Assembly: GCA_900320435.1 (NCBI GenBank)
Contig: ONSH01000012.1
Span: forward strand, 1 to 59,053
DNA from: an uncultured Prevotellaceae bacterium
GTDB lineage: Bacteria; Bacteroidota; Bacteroidia; Bacteroidales; Bacteroidaceae
Direction: 5' to 3'
Length of the DNA stretch: 59,053 nucleotides
The notes beneath the pieces were generated by a model that searched no databases, was not told where the DNA came from, and worked only from the letters and a program-made list of their open reading frames with translations. The first letter of the stretch is position 1. Each line of letters starts with the position of its first letter. Shown piece by piece: positions 34,761 through 43,290 of this stretch. A program made the position numbers and the translations under genes.

Positions 34761-36392
34761 TTATTTATTTTCGTTGATATGAACAGCAGTGCGTATGACT
34801 TCCACCTTGGGGCATTTCTCAAAAACGCCGTACTCCATCTCGCAGGATTCCGGCACATATACATATCTCAAGTTGGGACAATCACGGAAAGCGTCGAAAC
34901 AAATCTTTTTCGTACCTTCGGCAAATTCAACGAAATACAGTTTGGGACAATCGGCGAAGGTGTTCCTGCGAATTTCTTTAAGGGGTGCTAGAACTTTCGC
35001 GTATAACAGTTTTTTGCAATAATAAAATTGATCCTCTCCCAAGAATTCGACAGAGCGTGGAATGATGACTTCTTCCAAAAGGTCATTATAGTAGAAGGCT
35101 TCACTTTCTATTTCTTTTATGCTGCCTGGCAGTTGCAGCATCCGGCTTCCCCATCTTCCGGAAAAAGCTCCCCTCCTTATAATCTCCACACCCTCAGGAA
35201 TATCCGTGTTGCGGCATCCCATCACCAACGTCTTGCCGTCTTTTGACAATATGGCATTCGAGCCTTTTGGAGAAGAAAACACCGGGTTATCCTCATCGAC
35301 GGTGATGGAATCTATGTCGCATCCGTAGAATTCCTGCCAATGTATGTCTGTCACAGATTTCGGGATATGTACCGAACGGATAGGCACTCCCTCAAAACAA
35401 TCATCCAATCTGCGCACGCCGTCCATGATGACGGAGTTGCGACATCCTGCTATCAGTGTGCTGTCTGACTTACGGATGATGGCGTTGCATTTTTTGCGTG
35501 AATCATAGGCGGGATTTCCCTTTTCCACAACTACGGAGGATAGTCTGTAGCAGCGCGCCAGGCAAGCGCCTCCAATATACTCAACGTTTTTAGGTATCCT
35601 CAGCGAACGGAGCGAGTGACAATCCATGAATGCGCTGTGTTCTATTTTGCGCAACGACTGCGGCAGGGAGATGCTTTTCAGGTTGCTGCAATGCCAGAAG
35701 GCCCATCGGCCGATGGATTCTACACCTTCCGGGATGACGATTTCCTCTATGATGCCCTGACGGTAAAACGCCCTGTCGCCGATGGCTTTCACGGATGAGG
35801 GAATCCTGGTGGCCGGACACGCTGCCACCAAGGTGTTATTCTCTGTTTCTATGACGGCGTTGCATCCCTCGCGGGAATCTAAGTCCGGATTCTGTTCGCT
35901 TACCACGATGCTGTTCAGGTTGGGGCAAGAGCCGAAAACACCTTCCGAAACCCAATCCACCGAAGCCGGAATATAGACGGAGCGCAGATTGGTGCAAAAA
36001 GTGAAGGCCTCGCTACTGACGATTTTGATGCCTTCTCCGATTGTTATACTGTGGATGGCATTAAGTCCGGAAAGTGCCATCGGTCCGATGCTCTGTACCT
36101 GATAGACAGTGCCCTTGTGACTGACGCTCGCCGGGATGTAAAGTGTGGAGTCAGAGTTTTCTACCACCTGATGCTCATATCCTATAATGGACACGGAGAG
36201 CGTGTCATAGAGTTTACATTGGTATTTTAACCCGTTTTCAGAGAATCTTTTTCCGTGATGTCCGCATCCCCCGGGTACCCTGAACCAGTCGTCGTAGGTG
36301 ATCTTTGACGAACTTTCCGTGACATAGGTGATTTCTGACTTACTTCCCGTAGCAAAGAGCATTGTCAGTAGGACAAAGAAAAGCTTTTTCAT
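34761..36392 (-). CDS. BspA-like leucine-rich repeat surface protein
   Basis: The 543-residue protein has a signal peptide (MKKLFFVLLTMLFATGSKS) and about ten BspA/LRR_5-type repeats, for example SIGPMALSGLNAIHSITIGE, SVYIPASVDWVSEGVFGSC and EEVIIPRSVEFLGEDQF, spread over residues 100-535. Such proteins in Bacteroidales are secreted or surface-bound and mediate adhesion. No C-terminal sorting domain is evident. ATG 36392 is chosen for the signal peptide. Moderate GC, and position inside the repeat-bracketed segment, suggest accessory status. Confidence 0.85.
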   Translation of the reverse strand: MKKLFFVLLTMLFATGSKSEITYVTESSSKITYDDWFRVPGGCGHHGKRFSENGLKYQCKLYDTLSVSIIGYEHQVVENSDSTLYIPASVSHKGTVYQVQSIGPMALSGLNAIHSITIGEGIKIVSSEAFTFCTNLRSVYIPASVDWVSEGVFGSCPNLNSIVVSEQNPDLDSREGCNAVIETENNTLVAACPATRIPSSVKAIGDRAFYRQGIIEEIVIPEGVESIGRWAFWHCSNLKSISLPQSLRKIEHSAFMDCHSLRSLRIPKNVEYIGGACLARCYRLSSVVVEKGNPAYDSRKKCNAIIRKSDSTLIAGCRNSVIMDGVRRLDDCFEGVPIRSVHIPKSVTDIHWQEFYGCDIDSITVDEDNPVFSSPKGSNAILSKDGKTLVMGCRNTDIPEGVEIIRRGAFSGRWGSRMLQLPGSIKEIESEAFYYNDLLEEVIIPRSVEFLGEDQFYYCKKLLYAKVLAPLKEIRRNTFADCPKLYFVEFAEGTKKICFDAFRDCPNLRYVYVPESCEMEYGVFEKCPKVEVIRTAVHINENK

Positions 36393-36417
36393 AGTGTGTA
36401 AATTTTGGTTTGCGGGG

Positions 36418-36425
36418 CAAAGGTA
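36418..36425 (-). promoter_or_regulatory. Promoter -7 box of the BspA-like gene
   Basis: TACCTTTG read leftward, 26 nt before the ATG, in the short gap after the upstream lipoprotein gene. Confidence 0.6.
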
Positions 36426-36429
36426 GGGA

Positions 36430-37392
36430 TTAATTCCGAGAATATAATTGTTTCCTTTTTTCCTGAATCCTATACTCCAATACCGAGAATTTATGTGTTT
36501 CACGATTAAATCCTGTCAGATACACTCTGTCGTTTGCAACAAGATTAAGATTATCCGATGCTAATGCTCCATAGTGTTCTTCATAACCACTGACAGCGCC
36601 TAAAGGCGGGAGATTCCTGAGAGAGTCCCTCAAAAGGGTATGGTTCAGGAAGATTCGGTAGTCGCCAATGAGACCCGCATAGCTAAAGCAAACCTCAACG
36701 TCACGCAACTTGCAATATCCCGGCAAAAGACTCTCACAACTGCCTTCGCCCAGCACCTTCTTTTGGATGTGATTGGGATAAGTGAAACTCCACATGGTGA
36801 ATTTCACGGGATTGTAATCTTTGGGCGACTTCTTTTGCGTCATCAGGAAATAGGCATCCTGTCCCATTTCTCCGACTGTGATACTGTCTTCTGCCTCCAT
36901 CGGCAGACTGAACGGTGCCAACGCACCTTGAAGCCCTTTATGTAACGCATAGATAACATTAGCCTGCTCGTCTATGAAATATAAAGAGTCGCCCCGCAAG
37001 AGAAACAAAGCTTCGTACGATCCGTTTAGATTCAGCCCCAAGTTCCTACGGGCAATCATCTCGGTGCCATTGTATTTGGCAACAACAATGGGATTTCCTC
37101 CCATAATATAAAAGACACTGTCTGCTTCTGCGGCAAAACCCTTAATCATGATGCCTGCGGTATCACAGGGGAAGTTCCCGTCCGCATAATCGAACGCCCA
37201 AATTTTGGGCAGACTGATGCCCAACAAGCAATTACCCACAGAAACATCGTCTGTATCTATCACGTTGGTTGCCACTGTTTGTAAGGGCGATATATTTGCA
37301 GATATATCCTGCCCTAATGTCTTTTTCCTACAAGAGGACGTTAGTGATATTATAAAAAGAAATATGAGAGCTGTATGTTTCACCACCTGCAA
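36430..37392 (-). CDS. Hypothetical lipoprotein, possibly beta-propeller
   Basis: The 320-residue protein has a lipobox (SLTSSC, Cys21) and then only beta-rich sequence with repeated short strands (YIMGGNPIVVAKYNG, EALFLLRGDSLYFIDEQANVIYALHKG, DQVYLTGF-like strands near the end). This recalls the six-bladed propeller lipoproteins of Bacteroidales, but I cannot assign a family. It lies 28 nt after the TonB-domain gene and is probably cotranscribed with it. Confidence 0.6.
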   Translation of the reverse strand: MQVVKHTALIFLFIISLTSSCRKKTLGQDISANISPLQTVATNVIDTDDVSVGNCLLGISLPKIWAFDYADGNFPCDTAGIMIKGFAAEADSVFYIMGGNPIVVAKYNGTEMIARRNLGLNLNGSYEALFLLRGDSLYFIDEQANVIYALHKGLQGALAPFSLPMEAEDSITVGEMGQDAYFLMTQKKSPKDYNPVKFTMWSFTYPNHIQKKVLGEGSCESLLPGYCKLRDVEVCFSYAGLIGDYRIFLNHTLLRDSLRNLPPLGAVSGYEEHYGALASDNLNLVANDRVYLTGFNRETHKFSVLEYRIQEKRKQLYSRN

Positions 37393-37420
37393 TATTAATA
37401 TTTTATATGTATCCGTATCT

Positions 37421-39640
37421 TCAATGATTTCGCATCTCCTTCAACGTAAATCGGACGGGTATTGTGTAGCGGGAGCTGACAGCTTTGCCCTTCATCCTGG
37501 CGGGAATCCATTTCGGCATATTTCTGATGGCATAAAGAGCCTCTTCTTCAAGACGGGAATCGACTTTCTGCACCACTTTCGCATCGGTGATGACGCCGTT
37601 GTAGCGCACCACAAAGGTCACCAGCACACGTCCTTCCAGCTTCTCACGCTGACAGTCTGCCGGATAGCGTACTCTGTCGCGCAACCACTCCTGACAGGCC
37701 GCATCCCCGCCGGGAAACATCGCCCGCTCATCCGGATAGAGATACACGGAATCCGCTATATAAAAAACGGGGCTATTTAACTGGAACATGACAGGAAGAT
37801 TAAAATCCATTTCTATCGGCTTCCCGTCTTTCTGCGCCGGTTCCCATTTCGGCATACTTCTGACAACACGCAGCGCTTCATCATTCAACCGGGCGTCCGA
37901 AGACTTCTTGATGCGGAGATTGCTCAAGCTTCCGTCTTTCTCTACCTTGAAGCCTACAACAACACGCCCTTTAATGCCCTTCTTAATCATCTCATCGGAA
38001 TAACGTATGTTCCGACGGATGAATTCCTGACATGCCTCGTCACCGCCGGGGAACTGTGGTGTTGGCTCACAACACATTAACAGTTCTTCGATTGCTGTCT
38101 TTGTAAACCTTCTGTTTATCTTCGCAACCTCGCCCTGCTTCATCTTGACGAATATATGGTCTTCCAGATATGGATATTTTGATTTTTCCTTGTGAAGGAT
38201 GAGATGATTTCCTGAAACAGTTGCATTATATCGGGCTGTATCCCGACCGTATCCGTTCTCCTGATTCCATCGGCGGGCTCCATGCTTCAACGCCAGTTCC
38301 ACATCATGGTATCCAATCTCTACCGGATCATCCAAATATTGTATGTTTCTGGCATCAAGCAGGAAAGAAAGCCTGTTGCCCGTTTGTCGTATTTCCTTCA
38401 TATTCAGGACGAAATAGCCGGGATAATACCCTTCTCTCCCGACATCAAATTCATCGCTGTTACCCCAAAAATATCCGTTGACTACAGAGTCCCCCACATA
38501 CGCCAATTCGATAATCTGATCATCCATGTGGTTATGTATAGTCTCGGGATAATCCCAATAATAATATACGATGGAATCCGCTTCGCCGTCTTCTCCTTCT
38601 TCACTATAAATACATTTCAACATTTCCTCTACCTCAGAATCTGGTTTGTCTGTCGTCAGGAAGTCGGCAATATACCAGCCGTCCACTTCTTTATTGCCGA
38701 GCCTCTGAACTTCGTGCGACAGTCTCAGACGCAGGCTCTTGTAGAACACTTTACCGGCCGATGGCGCATCGCCATACCACGTCTCGCCCGTACAAAACAC
38801 CGTCACATCTGCCTGCTCCACAGGCAAATCGAGCAGGTTCACACGGATTATCTGCGCTTCTCGCCAGCCGTCGTTCTCTATGCTCAGCCCCCACATTGCA
38901 GGAGAGGCTTCGAGTTCATGGTCGCTATTTTTCTGGAACCTATCGAAGCGCTGATACGCATCCATATATACGTCGGAGAAAAACTCTTCGGTGCACAACA
39001 CGCTGAGATCCGGCCTCTCGCCCCGCTTCTTCGCCTCTTGGCAAATCCCGATTACTTTGGCGAATATTTTATTCACGCGCTTCCGTATCTCCGAATCCCA
39101 TTCTGCGGTGGCGGCTGACGGAGGGTTTTCGTTGATATAATCCTGTATATTCCTCTTGTCGGAAATGGCAAAACCCTTTGCCTGCTCGTCATATTGACGG
39201 AAATCGTCAATGAACCACTCCTTCTTCGTGATGCACATATAGGCTTCGGCCGTATCCGGCGAAAGCACGCGGATGGAGTCGGTCCTGATGCTGAGGTTCT
39301 CCCAGTCCTGCCCCATCACCCAGTGGTCGTAGTCATAGCCGGGAGGAATGTCGTCCTCGCCCTTTTCATGAAGTTCACGGAGAATTGCGCCCACCTGCGC
39401 CCTCATCATCTGCATTTCCTTGCTGAGAAACCTCCCGTCGAAATCGTTTATGCTCCGGATATCGCCTTCGTGGCTGTTGTACCAGGGTATCACGGTGTCG
39501 TATATCTCCTTCACCCGTCGGGCGACTTCCTCCTTGATGTCGTCATCGCTGCGGTTCTGCTTCGCCTGTGCATTCGTGCAGGCATTCATGCAAAAGGCAA
39601 AAGCCACAAGAGCAATCAGAACTGATATCGTCTTTTTCAT
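37421..39640 (-). CDS. Large lipoprotein with two C-terminal TonB domains
   Basis: The 739-residue protein has a lipobox (CMNAC, Cys21), so it is lipid-anchored and not an inner-membrane TonB. Residues 30-500 are of unknown fold. The C-terminus carries two TonB_C domains in tandem, about 520-622 and 634-739, each starting FPGGD and containing the GRVxVxFxVxxxG and ALxxxRxMPKWxPA patterns. Canonical TonB has a single C-terminal domain, an N-terminal membrane helix and a Pro-rich linker; helix and linker are absent here. Two periplasmic TonB-like domains on a lipid anchor could bind receptor plugs or peptidoglycan. It follows the DUF3784 gene by 22 nt. Confidence 0.75.
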   Translation of the reverse strand: MKKTISVLIALVAFAFCMNACTNAQAKQNRSDDDIKEEVARRVKEIYDTVIPWYNSHEGDIRSINDFDGRFLSKEMQMMRAQVGAILRELHEKGEDDIPPGYDYDHWVMGQDWENLSIRTDSIRVLSPDTAEAYMCITKKEWFIDDFRQYDEQAKGFAISDKRNIQDYINENPPSAATAEWDSEIRKRVNKIFAKVIGICQEAKKRGERPDLSVLCTEEFFSDVYMDAYQRFDRFQKNSDHELEASPAMWGLSIENDGWREAQIIRVNLLDLPVEQADVTVFCTGETWYGDAPSAGKVFYKSLRLRLSHEVQRLGNKEVDGWYIADFLTTDKPDSEVEEMLKCIYSEEGEDGEADSIVYYYWDYPETIHNHMDDQIIELAYVGDSVVNGYFWGNSDEFDVGREGYYPGYFVLNMKEIRQTGNRLSFLLDARNIQYLDDPVEIGYHDVELALKHGARRWNQENGYGRDTARYNATVSGNHLILHKEKSKYPYLEDHIFVKMKQGEVAKINRRFTKTAIEELLMCCEPTPQFPGGDEACQEFIRRNIRYSDEMIKKGIKGRVVVGFKVEKDGSLSNLRIKKSSDARLNDEALRVVRSMPKWEPAQKDGKPIEMDFNLPVMFQLNSPVFYIADSVYLYPDERAMFPGGDAACQEWLRDRVRYPADCQREKLEGRVLVTFVVRYNGVITDAKVVQKVDSRLEEEALYAIRNMPKWIPARMKGKAVSSRYTIPVRFTLKEMRNH

Positions 39641-39662
39641 GGTGTATGTCTTTTTTGGGGTT

Positions 39663-39965
39663 TCATCTGTTTTTCGCCCATGTGTTGGCCAGGATGGCGA
39701 AAACGATTACAATCAGTATGAAAACTGCTCCGGAACTGAGCTGCGCGTCCTTATTGTCGCCAAAAACTGGCAGTATGGCTATAAATCCGGCTGTTATCAC
39801 GGAAATGACGGCCATAATGATACGCAGGCGTTTGATGTCGTACTTCTTCTTATCCTCTGCATCGGCTGTATTGTAACCGGCAATCAACATGTCGCCCTTG
39901 CCCATTATGAAGACGATAGCAAGGATGAGAAACAGAGCGGCAAACGCAATACTTTTGATGATCAT
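39663..39965 (-). CDS. DUF3784 family small membrane protein
   Basis: The 100-residue protein has three hydrophobic segments (about 4-20, 50-68 and 77-95) and the DUF3784 motif GKGDMLIAGYNTADAEDKKKYD between the first two. The function is unknown. It is the first gene of the leftward operon with the TonB-domain lipoprotein, 26 nt after a TATCTTTG box. Confidence 0.8.
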   Translation of the reverse strand: MIIKSIAFAALFLILAIVFIMGKGDMLIAGYNTADAEDKKKYDIKRLRIIMAVISVITAGFIAILPVFGDNKDAQLSSGAVFILIVIVFAILANTWAKNR

Positions 39966-39990
39966 GGTGTAGAAATGGTGTTTTTCGCTG

Positions 39991-39998
39991 CAAAGATA
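39991..39998 (-). promoter_or_regulatory. Promoter -7 box of the DUF3784/TonB operon
   Basis: TATCTTTG read leftward, 26 nt before the DUF3784 ATG. Confidence 0.6.
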
Positions 39999-40134
39999 CG
40001 GATTCTTACTGAAACAACAAACAGTTTCCGATACACAAAAGGGTATTTTTTTGTTGCAAGGTCATAAAAAAGTCATAAATAATAACTTCGCGCCTGCGGA
40101 GAATGTTCTTCGGGCGCTTTCTCTATCAGCGAAC

Positions 40135-40294
40135 GGACACAATTAACGCTTGTCCGTTATGTCCGTTATGTCCGTTGTGGCTCGCGAGCGGACATATCGG
40201 ACATTGAGGACATCCGTAAAAAGTGTCCGTTGAGAATTTGTTTAGATGCTTCCCAGACGGTTCTCAGACTGTTCTCAAAGGGTTCAAAAACGGG
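40135..40294 (+). repeat. Dispersed intergenic hairpin repeat, copy C
   Basis: GGACACAATTAACGCTTGTCC is here one base longer than in copy A, followed by three TGTCCGTTA-type 9-mers (copies A and B have two). At 40248-40294 lies the CAGACGGTTCTCAGACTG part also found in copy A. Confidence 0.7.
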
Positions 40295-40360
40295 CTTTCT
40301 AACTAGCGCGTAAAAACTCTCTAACTAGGGAGTAAATTTTCTCTAACTAGCGCGTAAAAC
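40295..40360 (-). repeat. Three 22-bp tandem repeats (right array, inverted)
   Basis: Three units of exactly 22 bp with the core CTAACTAGCGCGTAAA or CTAACTAGGGAGTAAA, the reverse complement of the array at 34579-34644. The array ends 7 nt before the ridA stop codon. Confidence 0.85.
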
Positions 40361-40367
40361 TAAACTC

Positions 40368-40751
40368 TCACGATTTTGCTGCTTCTGCGACGACCTCGAT
40401 TTCCACCAGGGCGCCCTTCGGCAAGGTCTTCACGGCAACGGCAGAGCGGGCAGGATAAGGCTCCGCAAAGAACTCGGCATAGACGCCGTTCATCTCCGCA
40501 AAGTCGTTCATATCCGCCATAAACACCGTCGTCTTCACCACATCGCTCATCGCGAGGCCGGCCTCTGACAGGATGGCTCTGACATTGGTCAGGGACTGGC
40601 GCGTCTGCTCCTTAATGCCCCCTTCAACGAAGGCTCCGGTAGCAGGATCGATGGGAATCTGACCCGAGGTGTAAACGAGATTGCCCACGCGGATGGCCTG
40701 GCTGTAAGGCCCGATGGCAGCTGGTGCCTTTTTGGTGCTGATCGCTTTCAT
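40368..40751 (-). CDS. ridA: RidA family enamine/imine deaminase
   Basis: The 127-residue protein is full-length Rid[59 protein letters not shown], and the active-site Arg in [20 protein letters not shown]. RidA removes reactive enamines released by PLP-dependent dehydratases. It is divergent from the ThiD-AraC/pdxST genes, which make PLP, a suggestive but unproven link. Confidence 0.93.
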   Translation of the reverse strand: MKAISTKKAPAAIGPYSQAIRVGNLVYTSGQIPIDPATGAFVEGGIKEQTRQSLTNVRAILSEAGLAMSDVVKTTVFMADMNDFAEMNGVYAEFFAEPYPARSAVAVKTLPKGALVEIEVVAEAAKS

Positions 40752-40789
40752 ATGGCTTACTTCTTATTGAAATTGTACATTTTATGGTG

Positions 40790-40797
40790 CAAATATA
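40790..40797 (-). promoter_or_regulatory. Promoter -7 box of ridA
   Basis: TATATTTG read leftward, 39 nt before the ridA ATG. Confidence 0.6.
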
Positions 40798-40876
40798 CCA
40801 AAAATTGCTGACTTTTCACCAACTTTACACGGTTTTTATCCAAAACGCACATTCTTTTATCATTATAGGAAGGACG

Positions 40877-40908
40877 TTTGGTGCTTTCACGATTTTTTCG
40901 TTCCTTTG
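40877..40908 (+). promoter_or_regulatory. Probable promoter of the ThiD-AraC/pdxST operon
   Basis: TTTG (40877-40880), 20 nt, then TTCCTTTG (40901-40908), one mismatch from TAnnTTTG, 27 nt before ATG 40935. Confidence 0.45.
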
Positions 40909-40934
40909 CAGCGAAATTCAAAACAAAGGGCAGA

Positions 40935-41824
40935 ATGAGCGACACCATACTGACCATCACCGGTAGCGACGGCACGGGAGGATCGGGCGTGCAGGCCGAA
41001 TGGGCGGACGCGCCGTATCGGCCGTCACCTCCATCACGGTGCAGAACACGCTGGGCATCGACGAGTTCTACGACCTGCCCGCCGACGTGGTGCGCCTGCA
41101 GCTGGAGAGCATCATCAACGACCTGCAGCCGCAGGTGGTGAAGGTGGGACTGCTGCGCCGCATCGACGTGGTGGAGACGGTGGCCGACGTGCTGTGCCGC
41201 TACAAACCCCGCCACATCATCTACGCCCCCGTGCTGAAATCCTCCCGGGGCGACCAACTCGTCTCGCCCGAGACCTACGCCGCCATAGAAGGCCTGCTGC
41301 TGCCGCTGTGCACGGTGGTGCTGACCAGGGAAGACCTGCCCGAGGGCGAGCCCTCGCACGGACGCGCCAACCGCTTCGCCTCCGCAGTGGCCGTCGGGCT
41401 GAGCCGCGGAGAGAGCGTGGAGGAAGCCGTCGGCGGAGCGCGCAAGATGCTGCGCGAAGCACCGGCCGAATACGCCGACGCCGGCAGTCGCAGCGCCGAG
41501 CTCTACAACCTGTTTCTCGACGCCGTCGGGCGCTTCTTCCACCGCTACGCCGACGTGAGCTTCTACGCCGAAGAGCTCAACGTGTCGCCGCGCTATCTCA
41601 GCCAGGTGACGCGCCGCATCGCCGGACGCACGCCCAAGAGCATCATCGACGAGAGGCTGACGGCGGAAATCGTGAAATACCTCACCACGACGGGCACGCC
41701 GCTCAAGACCGTGGCCCGGCAACTGGGATTCTCGTCGCAGGCCCAGCTCTCACGCTACTTCAGGAAGCAGAAGGGCGTCTCGCCGCGACAATACAAACTG
41801 ACATCACACAACACAACAACATGA
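40935..41824 (+). pseudogene. ThiD/pyridoxal-kinase-like domain fused to AraC-type HTH, with deletions
   Basis: The start [21 protein letters not shown] is a ThiD/PdxK kinase N-terminus, but the frame is lost right after it: the continuation [30 protein letters not shown] is in another frame from about 41000, as if about 19 nt were missing. The rest is open to 41824. Within it, VVLTRE is followed almost directly by [16 protein letters not shown], so the usual 80-90 residues around the kinase centre are absent and the catalytic GTGC-type loop is altered. The C-terminal 100 residues ([24 protein letters not shown] ... [19 protein letters not shown]) are an intact AraC-type double HTH. Its TGA overlaps the pdxS ATG. 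Likely once a vitamin-sensing regulator of pdxST; now broken, or translated from an internal start (GTG or ATG near 41000). Confidence 0.7.
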
Positions 41825-42696
41825 ACAACGAAAGACAACAGCTCAACCGCCAGCTGGCACAGATGCTCAAAGGCGGCGTCATCATGGACGTGACCACACC
41901 GGAGCAGGCCCGCATCGCCGAAGAGGCCGGCGCCTGCGCCGTGATGGCTCTGGAACGCATTCCGGCCGACATCCGCGCCGCCGGCGGCGTGTCGCGCATG
42001 AGCGACCCCAAAATGATACGCGGCATACAGGAAGCCGTCAGCATCCCCGTGATGGCCAAATGCCGCATCGGCCACATCGCCGAGGCGCAGATACTGCAAG
42101 CCATCGAGATAGACTACATCGACGAAAGCGAAGTGCTCTCACCTGCCGACAACATCTACCATATCGACAAGAGCATGTTCGACGTGCCCTTCGTCTGCGG
42201 TGCGAAGAATCTGGGGGAAGCCCTGAGGCGCATAGCCGAAGGCGCCACCATGATCCGCACCAAAGGCGAACCGGGCACGGGCGATGTAGTGCAGGCCGTG
42301 AGCCACATGCGTCTGATGCAGAGCGAGATACGCCGCCTCAGCGCCATGAGCCCCGACGAGCTCTACGAGGCCGCCAAACAGCTGCAGGCGCCCTACGAGC
42401 TGGTGCGCTGGGTGCACGACAACGGCCGTCTGCCCGTGGTGAACTTCGCCGCAGGCGGTGTGGCCACGCCGGCCGACGCGGCCCTGATGATGCAGCTCGG
42501 AGCCGAGGGCGTCTTCGTGGGCAGCGGCATCTTCAAGAGCGGCAATCCTGCCAAACGCGCCGCCGCCATCGTCAAGGCCGTCACCAACTACCGGGACGCC
42601 AAGATGCTGGCGGAGCTCTCGGAAGACCTCGGAGAGGCTATGGTGGGCATCAACGAGCAGGAGATAGAACTGCTGATGGCAGAGCGCGGCAAATGA
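41821..42696 (+). CDS. pdxS: Pyridoxal 5'-phosphate synthase subunit PdxS
   Basis: The 291-residue protein builds PLP from ribose-5-phosphate, glyceraldehyde-3-phosphate and ammonia. Seen are [47 protein letters not shown] (with the active Lys), [25 protein letters not shown] (second active Lys) and [30 protein letters not shown]. It overlaps the regulator-like gene (ATGA) and pdxT (ATGA). Confidence 0.96.
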   Translation: MNNERQQLNRQLAQMLKGGVIMDVTTPEQARIAEEAGACAVMALERIPADIRAAGGVSRMSDPKMIRGIQEAVSIPVMAKCRIGHIAEAQILQAIEIDYIDESEVLSPADNIYHIDKSMFDVPFVCGAKNLGEALRRIAEGATMIRTKGEPGTGDVVQAVSHMRLMQSEIRRLSAMSPDELYEAAKQLQAPYELVRWVHDNGRLPVVNFAAGGVATPADAALMMQLGAEGVFVGSGIFKSGNPAKRAAAIVKAVTNYRDAKMLAELSEDLGEAMVGINEQEIELLMAERGK

Positions 42697-43244
42697 ACAT
42701 CGCAGTCATGGCGCTTCAGGGCGCCTTCATCGAACACGAAGCGATGCTCCGCCGCTTGGGTGCGGACTGCTTCGAGGTGCGGCAGGCCTCCGACTGGGAG
42801 CGCCCGAAGGACGGCCTCATCCTGCCCGGCGGCGAGAGCACGGTGCAGCGGCGTCTGCTCGACGACCTCGGACTCTTCGGGGCCGTGCGGCGCGACATCC
42901 TCGCCGGACTGCCCGTCTTGGGCACCTGCGCCGGCATGATACTGCTCTCCGGGGAACATCTCGCGACCATGCACATGCGCGTGCGCCGCAACGCCTACGG
43001 CCGCCAGTTGGGCAGCTTCCATACGGAAGAGCGGGTGGAAGGCATCGGGGAGAACGTCCCCATGACCTTCATACGCGCGCCTTATATAGAGGAGACGCTG
43101 AGCGAGGCCTGTGAGGCCATTGCACGGGTGGACGGCAACATCGTGGCCGCGAGGGAAGGAAAGCAGATCGCCACTGCCTTTCACCCTGAATTGGACGGAG
43201 ATACACGAATTCACGAGGCATTTTTAGCGCTTGTTTCCGAATAA
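42693..43244 (+). CDS. pdxT: Pyridoxal 5'-phosphate synthase glutaminase subunit PdxT
   Basis: The 183-residue protein is a class I glutaminase giving ammonia to PdxS. It has [23 protein letters not shown], the nucleophile Cys in GTCAGMILL and the His-Glu pair in AFHPEL. The loop after GMILL ([18 protein letters not shown]) is some residues shorter than in relatives I know. It overlaps pdxS by 4 nt. A promoter for the next gene lies beyond its last codons. Confidence 0.94.
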   Translation: MNIAVMALQGAFIEHEAMLRRLGADCFEVRQASDWERPKDGLILPGGESTVQRRLLDDLGLFGAVRRDILAGLPVLGTCAGMILLSGEHLATMHMRVRRNAYGRQLGSFHTEERVEGIGENVPMTFIRAPYIEETLSEACEAIARVDGNIVAAREGKQIATAFHPELDGDTRIHEAFLALVSE

Positions 43245-43249
43245 TTTGC

Positions 43250-43257
43250 TATCTTTG
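43250..43257 (+). promoter_or_regulatory. Promoter -7 box of the GH43-like gene
   Basis: TATCTTTG just after the pdxT stop, 33 nt before ATG 43291; TTG at -33 lies within pdxT. Confidence 0.6.
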
Positions 43258-43290
43258 CCCGCGAAGCGTCAACCAAAACACATCAACACT

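Larger units (their letters stand above)
39966..40367. other. 402-bp intergenic repeat zone
   Basis: The zone contains the promoter of the DUF3784 operon, hairpin repeat copy C (40135-40294) and the right 22-bp array (40295-40360). A palindrome CTCGCGAG and several further GGACAT/TGTCCG words lie at 40180-40235. No gene is seen. Confidence 0.7.
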
